Origin: a bacterium | GTDB lineage: Bacteria; B130-G9 | DNA: 12,641 nt | Reading direction: 5' to 3' | NCBI GenBank assembly: GCA_021160245.1 | Contig: JAGHCW010000197.1 | Span: forward strand, 1 to 12,641 | Shown: positions 7,933 to 12,641 of the stretch, piece by piece | Position numbering within the stretch: the first letter of the stretch is position 1 | How the letters are laid out: every line of letters starts with the position of its first letter | Notes under the pieces: model-generated | The model's database searches: none | The model's input: only the letters and a program-made list of their open reading frames with translations | What the model was told of the DNA's origin: nothing | Made by a program: the position numbers and the translations under genes

Positions 7933-7949
7933 AGGGCTAAGACAGCCCT
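7933..7949. terminator. Hairpin in the 7884-8089 intergenic gap
   Basis: AGGGCT (7933-7938), a 5-nt loop and AGCCCT (7944-7949) form a perfect 6-bp GC-rich stem. It lies about 140 bp downstream of the end of the two-TM gene on the - strand and upstream of the lipoprotein. There is no T-tract. It may terminate the upstream unit or belong to the lipoprotein leader. Confidence 0.3.
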
Positions 7950-8089
7950 TTCAGGGGTGAGGGCCTCTCATGCCTCGTGATCCGTGGGTGGTACCCGCAG
8001 CTACTGTTGTTGTTCTCCTTCAGAGAACCTAAGGACATTCATAATACACAACCTATCTATCGAGCCAGGCACTGGCGCATTATCTCCAC

Positions 8090-8716
8090 TCACTGCGCTA
8101 GCGCTTGCGCAAACTGGTTTACAACCTCAAAATTGCGCCCGAAATCGAGAATAAGAAATCCTGAGACCGGTGTGCTGACGGCAGTGATCTCATGCGAACC
8201 ATTTTCCAGTTTATCTATCTTGAGCGTAACTCGGGATGCGTAGAAGGGCCTTGTGAACCCCTCAATACAGCCAACCTCTCGATCCACTACTCTCAACCTG
8301 ACGCCCAGGGACGAGACCGCCGAGAGAACATCGTCGAAGACCTGTTCAGGGCTGTGCTCCGGCCCGCGATGAACCACGCTGGATTGCGAGAGAAAAAGGG
8401 CTCTGCCATGAGGCGCGCCGTATTGCTTGCTCAGAGCGAGGCAGCGGTTCTTATCGTGCTTGACGACTGGCAATAAAATGGCCAGCGATATGATTGCGGA
8501 GACGAAACCGAATAGGATACCCATAACAACGACATCGCCAAATGAATATATGGGCAGCACCAGGGGATGGAGCGAGTCCTCCCGTATGATGTTTGGGCCG
8601 ACATAGAGCATGGCCACGATGACTCCTGCGCAGAAGAAGACGGAGACCGTAATCGTGATGCTCGCTACGAGTTTCGCGTATTGTCTCTTCATTCTGGTCT
8701 GAACGTGTGCTTTCAC
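8090..8716 (-). CDS. Two-TM membrane protein of unknown function
   Basis: Not recognised. The product is 208 aa with two hydrophobic helices at about residues 14-38 and 60-85, separated by a short loop. A hydrophilic C-terminal domain of about 120 residues follows (SPEQVFDDVLSAVSSLGVRLRVVDREVGCIEGFTR...). That domain has alternating beta and alpha character, and its LRVVD.E.G.IEG pattern recalls small DUF1499-like or lipid-binding alpha/beta domains, without a firm match. GTG 8716 overlaps the stop of the upstream FGE-like gene as GTGA, which suggests translational coupling, with GAGAT a few nt upstream. ATG 8692 (8 codons in) is an alternative. The gene almost certainly shares a transcript with its upstream neighbour. 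Confidence 0.75.
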   Translation of the reverse strand: MKAHVQTRMKRQYAKLVASITITVSVFFCAGVIVAMLYVGPNIIREDSLHPLVLPIYSFGDVVVMGILFGFVSAIISLAILLPVVKHDKNRCLALSKQYGAPHGRALFLSQSSVVHRGPEHSPEQVFDDVLSAVSSLGVRLRVVDREVGCIEGFTRPFYASRVTLKIDKLENGSHEITAVSTPVSGFLILDFGRNFEVVNQFAQALAQ

Positions 8717-9375
8717 TTGATCTCAATAGCCGGCGCTTTGCAGCAGCGAGCCCCATTGAAGACGTATCTGACAGATTTATCTAGCGTATAAGAGCTTCTG
8801 CAAGTCGAAAAACGGCCGCTAAGCCAACTTCCGCCGAAGATGACGGCGCTCTCCTTGTCGCTTGTCGTCCACTCTGAGACATTTCCGCTCATGTCGAAAA
8901 CGCCATAGCCACTAACGCAACCTGGAAACGTTCCCGACGGGAAGGCTTTGCTGCCGTTCATCATCCACTCCTGCTCCGTGTTGCAGGTCTCTGGAAAGTA
9001 GGAGACTCCATAAGGATAGGCGGTCTGTGCCGGGCCCTGGCACGCCGATTGCCATTCGCCGCCTGTGCAGAGCCTCTTGCCAGCCTTGAAGCAGAGCGAC
9101 TCGGCCTCGATCCAAGATATGTCGAGAATCGGCATCACTCCGATTTCATTGGGGTACTCGAAAAGATCGATGCAGAATGCCTCCTGCATCTCGCCGTCCC
9201 GGATTTTCATGGACGGAACAAGCGCCATGCCTGGGGGGCATATCAGCGATACTGTCGGAATGCGTTCCTCAAGAGTCTCGGGAGCATCCGGCGCAGCAGT
9301 TTCATCCTGTCCAAAGCCAATCATCGGTTGGCCGAAAAGGCATAGCGCGAAGCAGAATGCCAAAAAGCGTGTCAT
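8713..9375 (-). CDS. Secreted SUMF1/FGE-sulfatase-domain protein, probably non-catalytic
   Basis: 220 aa. A cleavable-looking signal peptide (about 1-22, MTRFLAFCFALCLFGQPMIGFGQ) precedes a formylglycine-generating-enzyme-like C-type-lectin fold. The family motifs are PPGMALVPS (47-55), SWIEAESLCFKAGKRLCTGGEWQSAC (about 87-112), YGVFDMSGNVSEW (about 157-169), FGGSW (180-184) and NGARCC (207-212). Catalytic FGEs carry a copper-binding CxxxxC pair just after the GGSY motif; here that stretch reads SWLSGRFSTCRSS with a single Cys, so sulfatase-activating catalysis is doubtful. The many cysteines fit a disulfide-bonded extracytoplasmic protein. ATG 9375 has AGGAGGG 8 nt upstream. It is the first gene of a two-gene unit with the overlapping two-TM gene. 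Confidence 0.87.
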   Translation of the reverse strand: MTRFLAFCFALCLFGQPMIGFGQDETAAPDAPETLEERIPTVSLICPPGMALVPSMKIRDGEMQEAFCIDLFEYPNEIGVMPILDISWIEAESLCFKAGKRLCTGGEWQSACQGPAQTAYPYGVSYFPETCNTEQEWMMNGSKAFPSGTFPGCVSGYGVFDMSGNVSEWTTSDKESAVIFGGSWLSGRFSTCRSSYTLDKSVRYVFNGARCCKAPAIEIK

Positions 9376-9826
9376 GTTCGCATCCCTCCTAAGTACCGTT
9401 CTAATGTGCGCTTGAATGATTGTGAATCTAATCTCTTATATTGTGAGCTGCAAGCGCGATTACGTTACCCCCATAATCAGATTGACTGCAAAGAACATGT
9501 TGGAATAAGCGCGCTTCCTCGCTGTCCGGGGGAGTACGAGCTAAAAGGGGATCAGTCAGTGAGATGCACCAGCTGGGTGATTGTGGAGTGCGGAGGCTTG
9601 ACGCCGCTTTGGCTGGCCGCGGTTTGACGCGGCATCGACCTTATGTCAATTGGCGTCCGGGTCGAAAGATCGTTGTCTGAAAGGTCAAAAAGGCAATTCA
9701 TGAGAGAGTGGTGTCAAGCCACCACCAATCAAGGCGGAGTCAAGCCTCCGCACTCCAAAAAGCCACAGCCGCCTGCGTCAATCTGATTACTGGGGCGTTA
9801 CATTCGATAATCGATTAAGACAATGA
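9376..9826. other. 451-bp intergenic region without a credible gene
   Basis: This lies between the start of the FGE-like gene and the end of the TonB-like gene, both on the - strand. It must contain the FGE promoter, probably in the AT-rich stretch at about 9410-9450, but no convincing box pair was found. It also contains the inverted hairpin element at 9585-9756 and a small perfect dyad TCGAT-A-ATCGA (9804-9814) just past the TonB-like stop. A 73-codon open frame on the + strand (9406-9627) runs into the repeat and is not accepted as a gene. Confidence 0.7.
9585..9756. repeat. REP/BIME-like element: 18-bp terminal inverted repeats with four 6-bp-stem, 6-nt-loop hairpins
   Basis: GGAGTGCGGAGGCTTGAC (9585-9602) is exactly repeated in inverse at 9739-9756. 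Within the element are four hairpins of identical geometry: 9590-9607 (GCGGAG/CGCCGC, loop GCTTGA, one A-C mismatch), 9616-9633 (GCCGCG/CGCGGC, loop GTTTGA), 9708-9725 (GTGGTG/CACCAC, loop TCAAGC) and 9734-9751 (GCGGAG/CTCCGC, loop TCAAGC). Starts are 26 bp apart within each pair, and the right pair is the inverse of the left. Stem sequences differ while pairing is kept; loops are nearly constant. No target-site duplication is seen at the outer edges, so a palindromic REP doublet is favoured over a MITE. Confidence 0.8.
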
Positions 9827-10627
9827 CTATTTCGGCCGGAAGGTTATTGTTATGGTGCCCCATTCGACGTAGTCCTTGCCCTCCGGAAGAGATGCGAATC
9901 TCAGCGCGCGGACGTATTGGGCGGAGTAGTTGTCCAATGTGGCATCCAGTTTTCTCTCAAAGATAATTCTTGAGACCGCGCCGTCCGGCTGGACCCAGAA
10001 CTTAATGGCAACGCTCCCCGGAGTTGTGATCTCGACCTTGCTCTGCGGGGCCCTATAGACGATACTCCTTGCGGAAACGGGACCGGCAATGGCCTCAACG
10101 TTGACTGGGGACTTCCCCTTGGGGGCAGCGGAGCCTTTAGGCGCGGCGAAGTCCGGAAGACGGACACTCTCCTTTGGCTGAGCGGGCTGAAGCGACCATA
10201 AATTGTTTCGCTCCCTACCCGTGCGGCCAACGTCCCGGCTGGATGTCGCGAGCCTCGAAAGCGTCTTTTCGATCATCTCTGGCAGCCGCTTTTGAGGAAG
10301 GTCGAGCTCGTCCACTTCCAGGTTGTCATCTGCGGGAGCTGCCCGAGGACTGCGAATGAATGCGCCAAGCGGCAACTGCTGAGCGAAGGCGATTGTTGAG
10401 CTATCCAGCTCCGAGAGAAGCCTCGCCTCATCCTCTGAGGCGCCAAACGCCACCGCTTCGTAGCCCAACGCTCCATAGTCCAGCGGAAATAGGTCCACCT
10501 CGATCAGTTCTTCCATCGCTTTGTGCTTGGGAACAGCCGCCGGGACTGGGATAAGCAGAATGGCAAGCAAGTGAATGGCGACCGAGGCCAGGAGACCCCA
10601 GATGATGCAGTGTCTATCGGACGACAT
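9827..10627 (-). CDS. TonB-family protein (single N-terminal TM, TonB-like C-terminal domain)
   Basis: From ATG 10627 the product is 266 aa. It starts MSSDRHCIIWGLLASVAIHLLAILLIPVP, with one TM helix at about residues 7-30 and the IHL pattern common to TonB proteins. A long periplasmic linker with some Pro/Lys (about 31-185) follows, including an APKGSAAPKGK segment. The last 80 residues (VYRAPQSKVEITTPGSVAIKFWVQPDGAVSR...YVRALRFASLP...TITITFRPK) match the TonB C-terminal domain that contacts outer-membrane receptors or other envelope partners. ATG 10660 would add 11 polar residues, and neither start has a strong Shine-Dalgarno. The start lies inside the 3' end of the BMC-P gene (14-bp overlap), so the two are probably translated together. 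No ExbB/ExbD is in view, so energy coupling is unproven. Confidence 0.78.
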   Translation of the reverse strand: MSSDRHCIIWGLLASVAIHLLAILLIPVPAAVPKHKAMEELIEVDLFPLDYGALGYEAVAFGASEDEARLLSELDSSTIAFAQQLPLGAFIRSPRAAPADDNLEVDELDLPQKRLPEMIEKTLSRLATSSRDVGRTGRERNNLWSLQPAQPKESVRLPDFAAPKGSAAPKGKSPVNVEAIAGPVSARSIVYRAPQSKVEITTPGSVAIKFWVQPDGAVSRIIFERKLDATLDNYSAQYVRALRFASLPEGKDYVEWGTITITFRPK

Positions 10628-10880
10628 GGGTCTGGTCCACGATTCCGACGACGCACGCATCGACTGGAAGCTCGACGCCGAAGGGGTTACAAGCCTCTTT
10701 TCCAGAGACCCACAAGACGAACTCTGAGGCGCCCGCGCCGACCGAATCCAGCACGACTATTGGACTTCCGGCCGGCGTCCGATCGCTCCGCATAGGCTGC
10801 ATTAGCAGCAATCTCTTGCCGTTAAGTCGCTCGTCCTTGCGCGTCGCGACCACGTTCCCTATTATTTTGCCAAGCCTCAT
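10614..10880 (-). CDS. Bacterial microcompartment vertex protein (BMC-P, EutN/CcmL family)
   Basis: 88 aa, close to the usual 85-100 of EutN/CcmL/PduN pentamers that cap the vertices of microcompartment shells. Family landmarks are MRLGKIIGNVVATRKDERLNGKRLLLMQP at the N-terminus, VVLDSVGAGASEFVLWVSGKEA in the middle (the normally conserved D.VGAG...V.V..GS.A) and PVDACVVGIVD near the end. ATG 10880 has CGGAGA 8 nt upstream. It is the first gene of a two-gene - strand unit, with the TonB-like start overlapping its stop by 14 bp. Together with the PduT-type BMC-T at 5806-6360 it implies that the genome encodes a shell. No BMC-H hexamer gene is within the window. Assignment is strong. Confidence 0.9.
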   Translation of the reverse strand: MRLGKIIGNVVATRKDERLNGKRLLLMQPMRSDRTPAGSPIVVLDSVGAGASEFVLWVSGKEACNPFGVELPVDACVVGIVDQTHVVR

Positions 10881-10960
10881 GCCACGATTCTCCGTTTAAG
10901 GTCAGGGGGCTTTCTAGCCTGCCACACAATCCGAACAATCATCTGCGATACAATTGCCCG

Positions 10961-10966
10961 ATTATA
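10961..10966 (-). promoter_or_regulatory. Candidate -10 box for the BMC-P/TonB-like unit
   Basis: On the - strand a perfect TATAAT occupies 10966-10961, about 80 bp upstream of the BMC-P ATG, in the AT-rich part of the divergent intergenic region. No good -35 hexamer is found 16-18 bp upstream, so an activator-dependent promoter or chance is possible. CAATTG occurs on both sides of it (10951-10956 and 10978-10983). Confidence 0.35.
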
Positions 10967-11045
10967 CAATCAGACAACAATTGGCAGATTTGAAAGTCCG
11001 TCCAACGCCTTTCCGACTTGCGATTGAAAACACAGCCAGCTATGA

Positions 11046-11060
11046 TTGCCCCTTGGGCAA
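11046..11060. promoter_or_regulatory. Palindrome TTGCCC-CTT-GGGCAA upstream of the AI-2E-family permease
   Basis: A perfect 6+3+6 dyad, 67 bp upstream of the permease ATG and about 80 bp beyond the divergent BMC-P -10 candidate. It could be an operator or a small hairpin. CATAAT (11072-11077) just downstream is a possible -10 box. Confidence 0.3.
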
Positions 11061-11113
11061 GTAGTCTATAGCATAATCTCAGTCCTTGCTCAAATGATGA
11101 TTTCTAGACTACT
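11060..11113 (+). promoter_or_regulatory. Inverted repeat in the AI-2E-family permease leader
   Basis: AGTAGTCTA (11060-11068) and TAGACTACT (11105-11113) are perfect 9-bp inverse complements separated by 36 nt. The right arm ends a few bases before the GAGGGAG ribosome site. If both arms are transcribed they would form a stem beside the start site and could affect translation. If transcription begins near 11084, only the right arm is in the RNA. Confidence 0.3.
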
Positions 11114-11127
11114 GCAAGAGGGAGACC

Positions 11128-12399
11128 ATGGCAGCAAATAGCGGTCGCGGAAGGTCTGATCTTATCGCGAAGACCGCCATTGTGACGTTGAGCGTTGCGG
11201 GCGTTCTATGTGGGTTTTACATAATTTACGAGCTGCGTTCTCTCATCTACATGATGCTCTTCGCGTCTATTATTGCGTATGCTCTAAGCCCAATCGTCGG
11301 TCGAATGGAAGACGCGGGCATAAATCGCACGCTAGGCATAATCGTCATCACCACGCTGATAACTGGCGGCATTGTCGCCTTGCTGCTTTTTGTTATCCCC
11401 ACAATACTCAGGGAGATAGCGGAGTTCTTCCAGGGGTTTCCGACCTACTTCGAGCAAGGCCGTGCATTGCTTATATCCCTCTGGGAGAGGTTCTTTGGCG
11501 AGAGCTTCCCATCCAACGTCCAGTCGTTTCTGGATACTATCGCTCCCAGTTCGGCCACGCTGAAATCCATCGCATCAAAGGCCATCAAACCTCTCGGAAC
11601 GCTTCTTGCAGGGGCATTCACCGGCGTCGTTGGATTCATCGTATGGATTGTTGGGCTTGCAATTGCCCCGGTGGTGATATTCTATCTGTTGCGTGATTTT
11701 GAGCGAATTGTGGACGGCGCGGTCGCGCTAATTCCTGTCAGCCGAAAGGAAACTGTGGTGAGTTTATTCAAAGAGATCAATGAGACGCTGGGGAATTTAA
11801 TTCGAGGCCAGCTGCTGGTTGCGCTAATTCTCTCGATTTTCTACAGCGCGGGATTCTATTTTATCGGCGTTCCTTATGCAGTACTACTCGGCTTCATATC
11901 GGGCTCTGCAAACATCATCCCCTACTTCAGCCTCGTCGTCGGTCTAATCCCCGCCATTGTGGTCGCCTCCATTCACTTCGCAAACTGGGTTGAGCCGCTC
12001 TACGTGGTCCTTCTCTTCGCAGTGGTCCAGACGCTGGAGGGTTTTGTCTTAACCCCTAAGATAGTCGGGAAAAAGGTCGGCCTGCATCCGCTTCTGATCA
12101 TCCTCGCGCTCCTCGTCGGCGCCTCGTTGGGCGGCATAGTAGGTGTGCTCCTGGCCGTGCCAAGCGCGGCTGTGTTGAAGGTAGTCGTAACGCATTTCCA
12201 TCGGAAACTGAAGGGCAGAACTGAGCAGGAGGAGGCATCGGGATCATCCATTGATGGCGAGATCACGCAAGAGCAAAGCCCTGATGCGGCTCCGCACGTC
12301 GATTCAAAGACCTCGCCGGCAATTGAGGCTCAAAAAGATGGCGAAGAGGCCCAGCAGAATGATGAGCGACAGGGCAAGGACCCTTGCCAATCATCGTAG
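11128..12399 (+). CDS. AI-2E family transporter (PerM-like inner-membrane permease)
   Basis: 423-aa polytopic inner-membrane protein of the AI-2E_transport/PerM family. Members have been linked to autoinducer-2 export or Na+/H+ antiport, but most have no proven substrate. Hydrophobic segments lie at about 15-35, 38-57, 67-91, 160-187, 228-247, 250-285, 289-305 and 321-352. A soluble loop occupies 92-158. Family motifs are ASIIAYALSPIVGRME near the N-terminus, GSANIIPYFSLVVGLIPAI (about 258-276) and VLTPKIVGKKVGLHPLLIILALLVG (307-331). After about 360 there is an acidic, Gln/Ser-rich tail of about 60 residues that looks disordered. ATG 11128 is preceded by GAGGGAG a few bases upstream. The 3' end overlaps the next gene by 16 bp. 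Confidence 0.9.
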   Translation: MAANSGRGRSDLIAKTAIVTLSVAGVLCGFYIIYELRSLIYMMLFASIIAYALSPIVGRMEDAGINRTLGIIVITTLITGGIVALLLFVIPTILREIAEFFQGFPTYFEQGRALLISLWERFFGESFPSNVQSFLDTIAPSSATLKSIASKAIKPLGTLLAGAFTGVVGFIVWIVGLAIAPVVIFYLLRDFERIVDGAVALIPVSRKETVVSLFKEINETLGNLIRGQLLVALILSIFYSAGFYFIGVPYAVLLGFISGSANIIPYFSLVVGLIPAIVVASIHFANWVEPLYVVLLFAVVQTLEGFVLTPKIVGKKVGLHPLLIILALLVGASLGGIVGVLLAVPSAAVLKVVVTHFHRKLKGRTEQEEASGSSIDGEITQEQSPDAAPHVDSKTSPAIEAQKDGEEAQQNDERQGKDPCQSS

Positions 12400-12641
12400 C
12401 GCGGATTGATCCCGGCTCGGCTGCGGACGGTCTAATACCCCCCGGCGCTGCGATAACAGTGGTCAACGACGAGCGCATTGACGACCCCATAGACTTCATG
12501 TTCGCCGCACAAGACTGCCAGCTGGACATCTCGTTTGTTGGCCCCGATAAAAGGCGCTGCTCAGCGCTGATACATCGGACCGCCGGGGAGCAGATCGGGC
12601 TCACATTCGAGCCAATCAAGCCCAAAATGTGCCCAAATAAC
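12384..12641 (+). CDS. DUF512 / radical SAM (Fe-S oxidoreductase) protein, N-terminal part only
   Basis: Partial: 86 codons to the window edge. The N-terminus is a PDZ-like domain (IVARIDPGSAADGLIPPGAAITVVNDERIDDPIDFMFAAQD), followed by IGLTFEPIKPKMCPNN. This is the layout of DUF512 proteins, where a short PDZ-like domain leads into a Cys-rich radical SAM segment; the Cys at the edge would be the first of that cluster. The frame is bounded by a TGA at 12363-12365, and TTG 12384 is the only usual start codon before the conserved part. AGGG and AAGGA lie 9 and 3 nt upstream. It overlaps the permease stop by 16 bp. Function in the family is poorly known; a cytosolic redox or modification enzyme is likely. 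Confidence 0.75.
   Translation, partial: MPIIVARIDPGSAADGLIPPGAAITVVNDERIDDPIDFMFAAQDCQLDISFVGPDKRRCSALIHRTAGEQIGLTFEPIKPKMCPNN

Noticed and set aside
8713-9375. Functional sulfatase-activating formylglycine-generating enzyme
   Set aside because: The CxxxxC copper site expected after GGSW is not apparent and no sulfatase gene is in the window, so only the fold is claimed.
9406-9627. 73-codon + strand open frame upstream of the FGE-like gene
   Set aside because: Its 3' part (VECGGLTPLWLAA) is a reading of the inverted hairpin repeat, and no Shine-Dalgarno or domain is visible. It was treated as spurious.
9585-9756. MITE or small insertion sequence
   Set aside because: Terminal inverted repeats are perfect, but no target-site duplication is seen at the flanks and no transposase is encoded. 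Internal paired hairpins fit a REP/BIME-type element better.
9585-9756. CRISPR array
   Set aside because: The repeated units are hairpins in inverted pairs with an 8-nt inner spacer, not direct repeats with unique spacers of about 30 bp, and no cas genes are present.

Overview
The window comes from a Gram-negative-type bacterium: it encodes a predicted lipoprotein, a TonB-family protein and a signal-peptide-bearing FGE-fold protein. Base composition is moderately GC-rich (mid-50s percent by eye, not computed). Genes are tightly packed, and several starts look non-ATG (GTG, TTG). Nothing seen fixes the phylum. Bacterial microcompartment (BMC) shell genes beside an FGE-fold protein and hairpin repeats would suit an uncultivated lineage, but that is inference.

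Left part, + strand (1-6360). A 44-codon open frame with no visible start runs in from the left edge. It is followed by a compact five-gene directon: a dGTP triphosphohydrolase (dgt), a PHP-domain phosphoesterase (RNase AM/YciV type), a geranylgeranyl-reductase-family flavoprotein, an MrfA/YprA-type DEAD-box helicase with a C-terminal four-cysteine motif, and a tandem-domain BMC shell protein of the PduT type that keeps the Fe-S pore cysteine. Overlaps and short gaps suggest co-transcription. The first, second and fourth genes suggest nucleotide and nucleic-acid housekeeping or repair; the shell gene at the end is out of keeping with them.

Middle part, - strand (6441-9375). A PDZ lipoprotein with a BtrH-N-like or papain-like C-terminal region converges on the directon. 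Upstream of it lie a two-TM protein and a secreted FGE/sulfatase-modifying-factor-like protein, coupled by a GTGA overlap.

Intergenic 9376-9826 carries the clearest non-coding structure. It is a 172-bp element with 18-bp perfect terminal inverted repeats. Inside are four hairpins with 6-bp stems and 6-nt loops, in two inverted pairs each with 26-bp periodicity, in which stem sequence changes but pairing and loop are kept.

Right part. On the - strand a second shell gene, the EutN/CcmL-type pentamer (BMC-P), heads a two-gene unit with a TonB-like protein. Divergent from it, on the + strand, is an AI-2E-family permease whose 3' end overlaps a TTG-started DUF512/radical-SAM protein that runs off the window.

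The main biological point is that two shell components of different classes (a BMC-T with a probable [4Fe-4S] pore ligand and a BMC-P vertex cap) sit about 4.3 kb apart in unrelated transcription units. No BMC-H hexamer gene and no signature enzyme is visible.
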